DNA of 50,458 bases from a virus: the IMG/VR virus record IMGVR_UViG_3300045283_000155, positions 1 through 50,458 of that record; one strand, written 5' to 3'. Positions 29,530-37,412 of this stretch are shown here, one piece after another. The first letter of the stretch is position 1. Each line of letters opens with the position of its first letter. A program made the translations under genes and the position numbers. The notes below the pieces were generated by a model, which worked only from the letters and a program-made list of their open reading frames with translations, did no database searches and was not told the DNA's origin.

Positions 29530-30238
29530 CCCTTGCCCCCACTGCGGCGCCCCCATCGGCCACGTCTGGGTTGAGGGGCAATGTCTCAACGTCCCCGCCC
29601 ACGACCACCGCCGCGCCACCATCGGCCACCTCTGCCAACCCTGCCTCGACCGCATCAACGACCGGCTTGAACAGATCCTTGAGCTGTACGCAACCCTGCC
29701 GTTCGTCACCCCGATCGGAAGTGTTCCGGATGACATCGCCCCCCACCGGCACGTCAAAGGCGACTCAGCCCCAGCTCCGATGCGGCTGTCCGTCGTGGCT
29801 CTCCTGGACTCTCGTAACCACGCCACCGGGCACTACGCGACTGACGTGCCAGATGTGGCAGGCGTGCTCGACGAGTGGGCTAAGGCGCTATGCGACTGGC
29901 GAGGGTTGGCCGGCGCCAGCCTCAACAGAACTTTGTTCGCCAGCGTCCGCCTGCTAACCGCCCACGCCGCTCACGCTGCGGCCGCACCCTGGGTCGACGA
30001 CTACCAAGCCGAAATCGACTGGTGCTGGAACGCGCTGCGCAACGTTCACGGATTGTGCCCGCCGCAGGCGCGCCCAGTAGGCCGCTGCCCGTCCCAGGAC
30101 GGTGCTGGGCGCATGTGTGGCGGGGATCTGTGGCCGGACAAGGCCGGGGCCATGTCAGTGGCTTGTGGACGCTGTCAGCGTGTTTTCGGGTCCACCTACC
30201 TCCGCCATTTGGGCGGCATGATCGGAGACACCGCATGA
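29519..30238 (+). CDS. Zinc-binding hypothetical protein
   Basis: 239 residues from ATG 29519. An N-terminal zinc ribbon (CPHCGAPIGH then CQPCLDR), a central helical domain with HATGHYATDVPDVAGVLDEW, and a C-terminal second zinc site (CPSQDGAGRMCGG, then ACGRCQRVF). This architecture recurs in actinophage early regions, often called a DNA-binding helix-turn-helix protein. No enzymatic motif is seen. Confidence 0.65.
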   Translation: MAVSPCPHCGAPIGHVWVEGQCLNVPAHDHRRATIGHLCQPCLDRINDRLEQILELYATLPFVTPIGSVPDDIAPHRHVKGDSAPAPMRLSVVALLDSRNHATGHYATDVPDVAGVLDEWAKALCDWRGLAGASLNRTLFASVRLLTAHAAHAAAAPWVDDYQAEIDWCWNALRNVHGLCPPQARPVGRCPSQDGAGRMCGGDLWPDKAGAMSVACGRCQRVFGSTYLRHLGGMIGDTA

Positions 30239-30444
30239 CCAACCACCAAACAACCACCGAACACGTCCCCGTAGCTCGATCAGTAGCCGTCTGCTCCTGC
30301 GGCTGGCGTGCACACCCACAACTGTTCATCGAGTGGGCCGAAGCAGATGGCCGGGACCACGTAGCGCGACCCGAGGCTCCAGCGAAGCCCCCTGAGGATC
30401 CGATCTCGAAGCGTCTCCGCGCCGTCTTGGACGACACCGCATGA
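30235..30444 (+). CDS. Hypothetical small protein
   Basis: 69 residues, ATGA overlap. VAVCSCGWRAHPQLF carries a CSCGW motif, like the gene at 15576, suggesting a one-knuckle metal site. Unknown. Confidence 0.55.
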   Translation: MTNHQTTTEHVPVARSVAVCSCGWRAHPQLFIEWAEADGRDHVARPEAPAKPPEDPISKRLRAVLDDTA

Positions 30445-30731
30445 GCTACGCACTCTGCCCACGCTGCGGACGACGGTGGTCCGGACTGGCCCAATGCCAT
30501 TGCCCGACCTGTCACCGCCACTTCGGCGACATCAAAGGGTTCGACCGTCACCGACGCGATGACGCCTGCCTCGATCCAGCCACTGTGAAACGCCGCGACG
30601 GCAAACCCGCGTTCGAACAGACCATCAGACCGTCAGGCCCTGTTTGGCACGTGTGGTCACCGACACCCCACTGGAAGGCTAAAAGTCCCGCAGCGGCGAG
30701 ATCAGGAGTTGGCGCGGGGTATCAGGCATGA
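30441..30731 (+). CDS. FDXHR-type zinc-binding phage protein
   Basis: 96 residues. CPRCGRRWSGLAQCHCPTCH then HFGDIKGFDRHRRDDAC matches the FDXHR zinc finger typical of actinophages (FDRHR present). A Cys-His ligand set and basic tail fit nucleic-acid binding. Function of the family is unknown. Confidence 0.78.
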   Translation: MSYALCPRCGRRWSGLAQCHCPTCHRHFGDIKGFDRHRRDDACLDPATVKRRDGKPAFEQTIRPSGPVWHVWSPTPHWKAKSPAAARSGVGAGYQA

Positions 30732-30874
30732 AAGGCACCGATGACCAGTGGCGCAAACAGACAGCGGCGAACATGCGGGCAACCGCCGCGGTGCTAGCCG
30801 CCCGGATCACTGACCTGCGCCGCTGGGCCGATGAGCTGGACCCGCCGACCGACCCGACCGAGGACACCGGATGA
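30728..30874 (+). CDS. Hypothetical small helical protein
   Basis: 48 residues: MKGTDDQWRKQTAANMRATA, then a helix ending in DPPTDPTEDTG. ATGA overlaps with both neighbours. Unknown. Confidence 0.5.
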   Translation: MKGTDDQWRKQTAANMRATAAVLAARITDLRRWADELDPPTDPTEDTG

Positions 30875-31161
30875 CCCCAACCGCTGACCGCATCCAAACC
30901 GAAAAACAGCGCCGACGGGACACCATCGCATCCGACCGGGAACTCGTCATCGCCGGCCGGAAACAACCAACCCGCATCCAATCCCACGCCGACGAACACC
31001 CCTGGCCACTCATCTACCGCCCCAAAACCGACGAAGACCGCACACTTGAAGAAAAACGCCTCCGCCGAGCCACCCTCGCCTGCGCACAACGCGTCCTCGA
31101 CGGCAAACTCGCCCGCGCCGAGCTCCTCGAGCGGCTCGACCAGCTAGGCCTCCTCTCATGA
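30871..31161 (+). CDS. Hypothetical basic protein
   Basis: 96 residues. Very charged helical sequence (TEKQRRRDTIASDRELVIAG), then ACAQRVLDGKLARAELLERL. Codon use is more C/A-rich here, as in the 31.5-34 kb genes, unlike upstream early genes. Unknown. Confidence 0.6.
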   Translation: MTPTADRIQTEKQRRRDTIASDRELVIAGRKQPTRIQSHADEHPWPLIYRPKTDEDRTLEEKRLRRATLACAQRVLDGKLARAELLERLDQLGLLS

Positions 31162-31364
31162 TTGCGAAATTCGTTGGTGGCCCAGCGGACGGCAAAACCA
31201 GGGTCATGAACGATGACGGGAAACCGCCGGCCAAGGCGCGCTTCGTGGTGCAAGGCGAACAACTCTCGGAACGTACCTACCGGCTCGTCCCCTACGGGTT
31301 CGCTCGCATGGAATCCGACGACGTCGCCTTGTACACACCAGAGCACCCGGAGCTGCTCCCATGA
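31158..31364 (+). CDS. Hypothetical small beta protein
   Basis: 68 residues, ATGA overlap. MIAKFVGGPADGKTRVM then YRLVPYGFARMESDDVALY; the FVGGPADGK opening is a recurrent small actinobacterial/phage family of unknown function. Confidence 0.65.
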   Translation: MIAKFVGGPADGKTRVMNDDGKPPAKARFVVQGEQLSERTYRLVPYGFARMESDDVALYTPEHPELLP

Positions 31365-31561
31365 CCCGACAGTTGTCCACAATTCGTCCACAAGCTAGGG
31401 TGACTCCTACGTTCACCATGTCCACTGGCAGGTGGACGTACCGGAGTAGTCCGCCCAGTCGACCGGACAACTCCAACTCCTCCCCACCGTCACTTCCCCC
31501 GAGGTCACAGGTGGGGTGCGCGGGCTCGGCCCGTGACAAGCGGGCCGGGCACCGCCAATGA
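31361..31561 (+). CDS. Questionable 66-residue low-complexity protein
   Basis: Ser/Pro/Arg-rich (SSPPSRPDNSNSSPPSLPPR). It has ATGA overlaps at both ends, as real genes here do, yet the DNA contains promoter-, DnaA-box- and hairpin-like elements. It may be a regulatory interval that happens to be open. Confidence 0.35.
   Translation: MTRQLSTIRPQARVTPTFTMSTGRWTYRSSPPSRPDNSNSSPPSLPPRSQVGCAGSARDKRAGHRQ
31373..31437 (+). promoter_or_regulatory. DnaA-box pair, promoter-like boxes and inverted repeat
   Basis: TTGTCCACA (31373-31381), identical to the Streptomyces-type DnaA box, and TCGTCCACA 11 bp later. The same bases read as TTGTCC, 17-base spacer, TAGGGT (31396-31401). An inverted repeat GTCCAC-tggcag-GTGGAC is at 31420-31437; a CGGCCCG/CGGGCCG hairpin is at 31527-31547. 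Confidence 0.5.
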
Positions 31562-31809
31562 CCACCTACCCCTGCTGCAACGCAATCGGCGACATCCTCA
31601 TACGCCGAGAAAACGACAAGATACGAATCCTCAAAGCCGACCCACGCACAGCCGTGGTCGACGAACTATGGAACACCAACAACTTCGGATACCTGCAACA
31701 TCACGACGGCGTCATAACCATCCGCGACGACTTCGGCACCCAATACATTTACCGCGACCTCGGCCACTGCTACCTACACCAATGGCACATCATCGAATGG
31801 CCCGACTAG
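31558..31809 (+). CDS. Hypothetical protein
   Basis: 83 residues. MTTYPCCNAIGDILIRREND, then HHDGVITIRDDFGTQYIYRD: beta-rich with CC and a CYLHQWH segment. Lower G+C and A-ending codons compared with neighbours. Unknown. Confidence 0.6.
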   Translation: MTTYPCCNAIGDILIRRENDKIRILKADPRTAVVDELWNTNNFGYLQHHDGVITIRDDFGTQYIYRDLGHCYLHQWHIIEWPD

Positions 31810-31822
31810 AAAGGACCTGACC

Positions 31823-31912
31823 ATGGGATGGGACAACACCGCCGTTATCGCAATCCTCATCGAAGTCGGCGTCATCGCCCTCGCCGCACTCATCGGCCTA
31901 CTCCGCAAATAA
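31823..31912 (+). CDS. 29-residue membrane peptide
   Basis: MGWDNTAVIAILIEVGVIAL, continuing hydrophobic, ending LLRK. Preceded by GAAAGGA at good spacing. One membrane helix. Unknown. Confidence 0.5.
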   Translation: MGWDNTAVIAILIEVGVIALAALIGLLRK

Positions 31913-31916
31913 CGTC

Positions 31917-31985
31917 ATGCCTTGGTGGGCGTGGATTCTTCTCATCATCATCATCCTGATTGTGGTAGGCGTCATCGTCCTATGA
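31917..31985 (+). CDS. 22-residue membrane peptide
   Basis: A near-pure hydrophobic helix (MPWWAWILLIIIILIVVGV and three more residues). Four bases after the previous stop, ATGA overlap with the next gene. Small but well placed; together with 31823 a membrane pair. Confidence 0.4.
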   Translation: MPWWAWILLIIIILIVVGVIVL

Positions 31986-32131
31986 CCGTTCGACCACTCG
32001 TTTCGCGCAACGACGACCGAACCATCTCCATCGAATGGTGGGGACCGCGGCACGTCGTACATGTGATGCTCACGCGATACCGATGGTGGATCCAGGTCTA
32101 CGTCGGGAAGACCATTCGGAACGTGACATGA
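31982..32131 (+). CDS. Hypothetical small protein
   Basis: 49 residues: MTVRPLVSRNDDRTISIEWW, then VVHVMLTRYRWWIQVYVG. Beta pattern with Trp pairs; the gene at 32580 has a similar style (WTLGNWHVDVQQHPIWRLWF), suggesting a small paralogous pair. Unknown. Confidence 0.55.
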   Translation: MTVRPLVSRNDDRTISIEWWGPRHVVHVMLTRYRWWIQVYVGKTIRNVT

Positions 32132-32442
32132 CCGCTCTAACCTTTCTTGAAGGTGTTGGTCACGCTGACCACTGCCAAATATCGGTAACCCACCGACCCC
32201 GCACACTCCGCTATGTGTGGCATCACATACTCCCGCAAGTCTGTGGTGGTAAAACCGGTGCACCAAACCTGATCAGCGTCTGCGACGGATGCCACTACAG
32301 CATCCACATCCTCATGTGGAACATGGCCAACAATGTGCTCAACCCGCCGCACATCAACCGTGGGCAACTTGACTACGCGATGCGCGGCTACCAAGAAGCC
32401 CGAGCCGCCGGCGTAGCTGACCGCATACCCAAAGAAGCCTAA
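32128..32442 (+). CDS. HNH endonuclease
   Basis: 104 residues. YVWHHILPQVCGGKTGAPNL then ISVCDGCHYSIHILM: His-His at the first HNH strand, Asn in PNLISVC and His in CHYSIH, with two Cys-x-x pairs for zinc. A small nuclease, homologous to those near actinophage replication genes. ATGA overlap with the preceding gene. Confidence 0.8.
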   Translation: MTALTFLEGVGHADHCQISVTHRPRTLRYVWHHILPQVCGGKTGAPNLISVCDGCHYSIHILMWNMANNVLNPPHINRGQLDYAMRGYQEARAAGVADRIPKEA

Positions 32443-32583
32443 ATGGCCGGCGAATACCTACTAGCAGCAATCATCCTCCCCATCATCACCGCCATGCTCA
32501 TCTACTGCATCCGCGGCACACGCCCCAAACCCGAACCGCGGCGAATGATTGTGCTCACCAAACACGGCGACACCTGGCGATGA
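32443..32583 (+). CDS. Small membrane protein
   Basis: 46 residues: MAGEYLLAAIILPIITAMLI then a basic tail (RGTRPKPEPRRM). N-terminal membrane helix. Starts immediately after the HNH stop. Unknown. Confidence 0.55.
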   Translation: MAGEYLLAAIILPIITAMLIYCIRGTRPKPEPRRMIVLTKHGDTWR

Positions 32584-32753
32584 CATTGACATGGACTCTG
32601 GGGAACTGGCATGTCGACGTCCAGCAACACCCTATCTGGCGTCTCTGGTTCGGTCGCGTAACGAAGGGTTCAGTCGTTCAAGCGCACCGATGGGGACTGA
32701 CTAAACGTCAAGCGTATATACGCGCCCTTAGATATGCGATCAACCACCAGTGA
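32580..32753 (+). CDS. Hypothetical small protein
   Basis: 57 residues: MTLTWTLGNWHVDVQQHPIW, then a basic helix (WGLTKRQAYIRALRYAINH). ATGA overlap upstream and GTGA overlap with the translocase gene. Unknown. Confidence 0.55.
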   Translation: MTLTWTLGNWHVDVQQHPIWRLWFGRVTKGSVVQAHRWGLTKRQAYIRALRYAINHQ

Positions 32754-34171
32754 TCGTCGTCCTGCTCGCCGTCGGCATCACCATCGTGCTAGCGCGACGC
32801 AGCCAAACCGCCCGCAGATGGCTCGCCGGTCAACTAGTCGACCCCAACCTGGACCAATTCAACCGGTCCACGTTCTTCACCGGTGACCCCACCGGTGTAT
32901 CACCGTGGACACGCGCGTCAGTCCTCGTCCGTATCGCTGTCCGATACGGCTGCGTCGCTGTACTCCTGCTCACCATCATCGGCCTATTCACCCAACGCAC
33001 CCTCACCGTCGCTGCCCTACTCACCGCCGCCACGCTGATCGCCGCATGGTGGGGTTGGAACATTTGGCGCTGGGCCACCACCCGCGGCCTACGCCGAGAC
33101 GTCATCAACCCACTGTTCGACGGGCTACGGGCAACAGTCGGCTGGGATGACGGCATCAAACCCCGCGACGTCATCCTCGCCGGCAACGACTACCACAAAA
33201 CCGGAGTAACACTCCTCCCACCCTCCGAATACCAACGCCTAGACCCAGTGTTAGAACACACCGCAATAATCGCCTCAAGAACACTCGGCGGCGAATGGGA
33301 ACCCGACTTCGACCTAATCGGAGAACCGACCATAAGACTCCAACACGCACCACCACCACCAGATAGCGTCACCTGGGACCAGCTTGAGCTGCATCTGCTC
33401 GCTGTCGAATCCAGCAAACTACTACTCGGCCTCGGGTCACGCGGCCGCCCCGTTGTTATCGACCTCGACAACGAAACACCACACATCATGCTGTCCGTAC
33501 CATCCGGCGGCGGGAAAACCGTAGCCGCCGAACTATTGGGCTGCCAAATACTCCACCAAGGCGGCCAACTGATTGTCATCGACCTAGACCGCGCAACCGA
33601 CTGGGTCAAAGACGGCGACCACCTATTACCCGGCGTCACCTACGCCCGCACCGTCGAAGAAGCCACCGCAACACTCGCCCACCTAGCCCAAATATTCGAC
33701 CAACGCAACCTCGCCGCCGACGCAGACCCCAACTACAGCCCACACCGAATACTCCTCCAAGTCGAAGAACCCAACCGCACCGCCGGTGCCCTCGACCGCA
33801 CAGCCCTAACCACCCTCCGCGCGCTCTCATTCGGCGGACGGAAACGACGCATCCACGTCATGGTCACCCCACAACGAGGTGTCGCCTCAATCTTCGGCAC
33901 CGTCGACGGCGGAGCAGCCCGCGAAAACTTCAAATACCGGGTGCTCGGTGGCGACTCCGACCAGGACACCTGGGACCTACTCGCCAAACAAGTCACCCAC
34001 CGCCCCGAACCCACCAAACACCGCGGCCGCATGTTCGTCATCGACGGCAACACCTACAAAACGGTGCAGGTTGGTTACCTCACCGATGAGCAGGCACGGG
34101 CATGGGCCACATCCGGCGGCCCTTCACCAACACCACCACCCACCACCCAACCATTCATTGGCATAGCATGA
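32750..34171 (+). CDS. FtsK/TraB-like DNA translocase ATPase
   Basis: 473 residues, GTG start. N-terminal membrane part: helices near 2-15, 66-84 and 88-105. Residues about 115-235 form a linker domain; the P-loop SVPSGGGKTVAAELLG (Walker A) is near 247-262 and ILLQVEEPN near 335-345 is an altered Walker B. The layout and the SxGGGKT loop match actinobacterial plasmid/ICE FtsK/SpoIIIE-type Tra proteins, which pump double-stranded DNA. In a phage it could move or partition prophage or replicating DNA. Codon usage is rich in A-ending codons, suggesting transfer from another replicon. Confidence 0.8.
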   Translation: MIVVLLAVGITIVLARRSQTARRWLAGQLVDPNLDQFNRSTFFTGDPTGVSPWTRASVLVRIAVRYGCVAVLLLTIIGLFTQRTLTVAALLTAATLIAAWWGWNIWRWATTRGLRRDVINPLFDGLRATVGWDDGIKPRDVILAGNDYHKTGVTLLPPSEYQRLDPVLEHTAIIASRTLGGEWEPDFDLIGEPTIRLQHAPPPPDSVTWDQLELHLLAVESSKLLLGLGSRGRPVVIDLDNETPHIMLSVPSGGGKTVAAELLGCQILHQGGQLIVIDLDRATDWVKDGDHLLPGVTYARTVEEATATLAHLAQIFDQRNLAADADPNYSPHRILLQVEEPNRTAGALDRTALTTLRALSFGGRKRRIHVMVTPQRGVASIFGTVDGGAARENFKYRVLGGDSDQDTWDLLAKQVTHRPEPTKHRGRMFVIDGNTYKTVQVGYLTDEQARAWATSGGPSPTPPPTTQPFIGIA

Positions 34172-34175
34172 CGCC

Positions 34176-34370
34176 ATGACCGATCTAGCCAACGCACCCA
34201 AACGATTCATGTGCGAGAAATGCGCATCCCTCATGATCCGCACTGGGATCGGCGACAACATGAGATACCTAGCACCACCTAACCAACCTGATCCATATGA
34301 CGACGTTGATCCTGTCCGATGCAGTGAGGGCGGAGACCACGAACCGGTCAGGATCGGGATAAGCGCCTAA
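34176..34370 (+). CDS. Small zinc-site protein
   Basis: 64 residues. FMCEKCASLMIRTG has one CxxC, with VRCSEGGDH supplying further ligands. Coupled to the translocase by a four-base gap. Unknown. Confidence 0.55.
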   Translation: MTDLANAPKRFMCEKCASLMIRTGIGDNMRYLAPPNQPDPYDDVDPVRCSEGGDHEPVRIGISA

Positions 34371-34573
34371 TGGACAAAGACGAACAACTACTCGCCTACG
34401 AAAAGGTCAAACTCGCCGCACTCGGTATCTTCATCACCGGCTGGGCACTCGTTATCACATACCTGGCCGCCACAACTCCACCGACGGTAGGCATGCTCGG
34501 GGTGGTACTTGAGATGGTCACAGTGCCGCTACTGCTCACCAGCTCCATCCTCGAATGGCGGGCTCGCACCTAA
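34370..34573 (+). CDS. Small two-helix membrane protein
   Basis: 67 residues. Charged start (MDKDEQLLAYEKVKL), helices LGIFITGWALVITYLAA and MLGVVLEMVTVPLLLTS, basic end. Last membrane gene of the early operon. Unknown. Confidence 0.6.
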   Translation: MDKDEQLLAYEKVKLAALGIFITGWALVITYLAATTPPTVGMLGVVLEMVTVPLLLTSSILEWRART

Positions 34574-34804
34574 ATGGACACAGACGCACGTATCGCTGCA
34601 GCACTCGAGCGCATAGCCACCGCCCTTGAACGACCCACCGTCCTACCCATCTACCGCAGGCATATCGAGAACGGCCAGGTAGAACAACTCCTTGAACAAC
34701 TGAAAGAACTCGGCACCAACGTTGTACCCGTGTTCATCAGCACCCACACCGAGGGCACCCAACCGAACGGGGCGACACCTCAACTGATGGGGATACTCAG
34801 CTAG
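34574..34804 (+). CDS. Hypothetical protein, end of early operon
   Basis: 76 residues. MDTDARIAAALERIATALER is helical; then VEQLLEQLKELGTNVVPVFI. No domain. Starts directly after the preceding stop. Confidence 0.55.
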   Translation: MDTDARIAAALERIATALERPTVLPIYRRHIENGQVEQLLEQLKELGTNVVPVFISTHTEGTQPNGATPQLMGILS

Positions 34805-34830
34805 ATTGAGTACGAGTGGTTAGCGATGGG

Positions 34831-34946
34831 CAACGCCACGTGGCATTGCAACGCCCACGCTCAGGGGCACACCACACAGACGGGGGCACACCACATAGTC
34901 GGGGCACCCATCAGGGCATAGGGGTACACAGCCGAAGGGGTACACC
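34831..34946. repeat. Palindrome and five imperfect GGGGyACAC repeats before the HNH gene
   Basis: Palindrome CAACGCCACGTGGCATTG (34831-34848). Then GGGGCACACCACA at 34864 and 34883, GGGGCACCC at 34901, GGGGTACAC at 34921 and 34937, spaced 16-20 bp. No gene in 34805-34946. Probably binding sites for a late activator or packaging protein. Confidence 0.6.
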
Positions 34947-35216
34947 ATGACCCTCACCACCGCACAGCGTGGATACGGCGGAGCACACCAGAGGACACGC
35001 GCACAATGGGAACCCATCGTCGCTCAAGGTCGTACGCTCTGCGCCCAACCGGTGTGCCTCTACCCCAACCGCCTCATCGACCCATGGCAACGATGGGACC
35101 TAGGCCACACCACCAACCGCGACACCTACATCGGCCCATGCCACATGCGGTGCAACCGCACAGACGGAGCACGACGCAACCGCACACACAGACACGGACG
35201 CTTACCGCTGTGGTAG
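34947..35216 (+). CDS. HNH endonuclease beside terminase
   Basis: 89 residues. CAQPVCLYPNRLI, WDLGHTTNRDTYI and GPCHMRCNR form the HNH motif and zinc ligands. Many cos-type siphoviruses of the HK97 group encode an HNH protein just before terminase that assists cos cleavage (HK97 gp74 is the model). The same role is inferred here from position, next to a repeat-rich non-coding stretch. Confidence 0.82.
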   Translation: MTLTTAQRGYGGAHQRTRAQWEPIVAQGRTLCAQPVCLYPNRLIDPWQRWDLGHTTNRDTYIGPCHMRCNRTDGARRNRTHRHGRLPLW

Positions 35217-35472
35217 TACGACGTACGCACACAACGTACGCACCTACCTGTACGCATAACGGACACAAACGATCAACACAGCCAGCACCCGACATCCACA
35301 CCTGACACCCACACCCGACACCCACACCACCCCGCTGATCCACCCCCCCTGTCGTCACCCACTGCCACCGGAGGAGGGACACAATAGGGGGGGAGGGGCC
35401 ACACGGAATCATGAACACCGCTGACTGCCTCTCAGCGCAAATTTACATCCACCGTTCAGGCTGTTACGCATC
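35217..35472. other. Non-coding packaging region, candidate cos
   Basis: 256 bases without a credible gene, between HNH and small terminase. Holds CGTACGCAC at 35222 and 35235 with a related GTACGCAT at 35250, three tandem 13-bp units at 35288-35326, and C-rich then G-rich tracts (35342-35348, 35387-35393). This layout suits terminase binding and cohesive-end nicking, but the cut site cannot be read. Confidence 0.5.
35288..35326. repeat. Three contiguous 13-bp tandem repeats
   Basis: CCCGACATCCACA, CCTGACACCCACA, CCCGACACCCACA in perfect head-to-tail register. Candidate terminase small-subunit binding sites (cosB-like iterons). Confidence 0.7.
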
Positions 35473-35895
35473 GTGATTGGCGTAACGGTGACGCTAGGTA
35501 ATGAAGGGCAGGTGCGCGTGATTCGTCGGTGCGACATCTGCGGTGAGGAGTATGAGGCGGTTAAGCCGTCGTCGCGGTATTGCTCGGCTCGGTGCCGGAA
35601 TCGGAAGGCTCGGGGCGCTCCGGTAGTGGCTGAATTGCCGAAATTGGCGGCTGAGGGTGAGGTTTCGGCGCTGTTCAGACGCGATTTGGAGGCTGCGAGC
35701 CGGTTGGAGACGCCGCGGGGTGCCCTCGCGATGGCAGCAGCGCGGCGAATCGATGGGTCCACGTCGTTGATGGGTTACTCAACCCTGTTGAAGCAGGCCC
35801 GGGAGCTGTTTGACGCCGCAATCGAGGGTGCGCAGGCTGTGAACGATCCTGTGGATGAGCTTCAGGCGAGGCGTGACCGCACCCGAGCTGGTTAG
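35473..35895 (+). CDS. Terminase small subunit-like protein with zinc finger
   Basis: 140 residues from GTG 35473; later GTG starts (35485, 35518) are possible. CDICGEEYEAVKPSSRYCSARCRNRKAR-type N-terminus (Cys positions in CDICG and YCSARC) binds zinc and DNA; the helical C-terminal half is typical of small terminases. It lies between the candidate cos region and the large subunit, overlapping the latter. Confidence 0.7.
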   Translation: MIGVTVTLGNEGQVRVIRRCDICGEEYEAVKPSSRYCSARCRNRKARGAPVVAELPKLAAEGEVSALFRRDLEAASRLETPRGALAMAAARRIDGSTSLMGYSTLLKQARELFDAAIEGAQAVNDPVDELQARRDRTRAG

Positions 35896-37321
35896 ACCCG
35901 CATACAGGTCGGTTCCACCGTCGGCGAAGACGTTGGGGCCTATTGTCGCTGATTTGGCGGCTGATGTGGCGGGGTTTGCGCCGGATCCGGAGCAGCGGAT
36001 GGCGTTGGATGTCATGTTCGCTACTCGGCCGGATAACAGGGCGGCGGCGTTTGAGGTTGCGGTTATTTGTTCCCGCCAGAACTTGAAGACGGCCTTGTTT
36101 CAGCAGGCGGCGCTTGGTTGGTTGTTTGTGACGGATCAGCGGCTGATTGTGTGGTCGGCGCACGAGTTCCGCACCGCGCAGGAGGCGTTTCGGGACCTCG
36201 CAGGGCTGGTTGAGGGCTCGAGCTGGCTTCGGAAACGGTTGAAGCGGGTTTACGGCGGCGCCGGTGACGAGGCGATCGAGCTACTCACCGGGCAGCGAGT
36301 AATTTTCAAGGCCCGCACCTCCGGCGGCGGTCGTGGTCTGACCGGTGACAAGATTGTGTTGGATGAGGCGTTCGCGTTGCAACCAGCGCATATGGGTGCG
36401 TTGTTGCCGACGTTGTCGGCGGTTCCTGATCCGCAGGTGGTGTATGGGTCGTCTGCGGGGTTGGCGCAGTCGGCGATTTTGCGGTCGATCCGGGATCGGG
36501 GCCGGCCGGGTGATGACCCGTCACTGGCCTACATCGAATGGTGCGACGACCTGCCCGGTTCCTGCGCATCACCGTCCTGTTCGCATGAACTAACCGCGTC
36601 TGGGTGCGCTTTGGATGATCGGGACCGTTGGGCCCGCTCAAATCCGGCCCTCGGCCGGCGTATCTCGGTGGATTATGTGGCCGCGGAGCGGCGCGCGTTG
36701 CCGCCGGCGGAGTTCGCCCGTGAACGGCTCGGCTGGTGGGATGACCCGGCTGCGGCACAGATCGTTATCCCCGCTCGAGCTTGGAATGCCCGTGCCGGGG
36801 CTGAGGGCCGCCCAGACGCCCCCGTCGTGTTCGCCTTATCGGCGGCATGGCCGGACGCCGAAATGGGCTCCATAGCCGTTGTCGGCCGACGCGGCGGCGA
36901 GGTGTACGCGCAGCTGGTTGAGTACCGGCCGGGCACCAGTTGGATGCCGGCCCGGATGCGTGAACTGCAGGATGAACACCACCCAGCAGCGACCATGCTC
37001 GACGACAAAGACCCAGCAGCGTGCGAGAAGGCAGCGCTTGTGGACGCCGGGGTGAAGCTCACACCGGTCACGTCGGTGCAGGCCGGGCAGGCGTTCGGCA
37101 TGATGATCAGCGCGGTGATGGGTGATCAACCCTATCTGCGGCATTACGGCCAGGCTGAGGTTGCTGCGGCGGTGGCTGGTGCAACGAAACGGCCGCTCGG
37201 GGATGCGCATGTGTGGGCCCGGAAAGGCCCAACCGATATCAGCCCGGTAGTTGCGTTCACCGATGCCCTGTACGGGTTGGCGACCCGCACCGCGCTGACA
37301 CCGTTCGTGCTTCTCGGATAG
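35873..37321 (+). CDS. Terminase large subunit
   Basis: 482 residues from GTG 35873, preceded by AGGCGAGG; ATG 35855 would add six residues. The packaging ATPase has a degenerate Walker A (VICSRQNLKTALF, in place of the usual PRQNGKT), Walker B DKIVLDEAF, and a C-terminal RNase H-like nuclease. The first nuclease Asp is normally in a phrase like AVDVSPD; here it reads ALSAAWPD, so that Asp is Ser, though TMLDDKDPA and PTDISPVVA keep later acidic residues. Packages DNA into the prohead with the small subunit and portal. Confidence 0.88.
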   Translation: MTAPELVRPAYRSVPPSAKTLGPIVADLAADVAGFAPDPEQRMALDVMFATRPDNRAAAFEVAVICSRQNLKTALFQQAALGWLFVTDQRLIVWSAHEFRTAQEAFRDLAGLVEGSSWLRKRLKRVYGGAGDEAIELLTGQRVIFKARTSGGGRGLTGDKIVLDEAFALQPAHMGALLPTLSAVPDPQVVYGSSAGLAQSAILRSIRDRGRPGDDPSLAYIEWCDDLPGSCASPSCSHELTASGCALDDRDRWARSNPALGRRISVDYVAAERRALPPAEFARERLGWWDDPAAAQIVIPARAWNARAGAEGRPDAPVVFALSAAWPDAEMGSIAVVGRRGGEVYAQLVEYRPGTSWMPARMRELQDEHHPAATMLDDKDPAACEKAALVDAGVKLTPVTSVQAGQAFGMMISAVMGDQPYLRHYGQAEVAAAVAGATKRPLGDAHVWARKGPTDISPVVAFTDALYGLATRTALTPFVLLG

Positions 37322-37323
37322 AC

Positions 37324-37355
37324 AAGCGCCCCCGTACCGATGGGAGGGGGCGCTT
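37324..37355 (+). terminator. Hairpin after terminase
   Basis: Ten-base stem AAGCGCCCCC/GGGGGCGCTT, 12-base loop, starting just after the terminase stop. No T-run follows, so an attenuator or RNA-processing hairpin is more likely than a full stop. Confidence 0.55.
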
Positions 37356-37412
37356 GCTGCCAGAGGGCCAGGCCATGGCGTTGCTGGGTTTATACGGCAG
37401 AGCCAGCCGCCG

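Noticed and set aside
35411-35476. 21-codon open frame before small terminase
   Set aside because: No ribosome site and lies in the candidate cos region; most likely chance.
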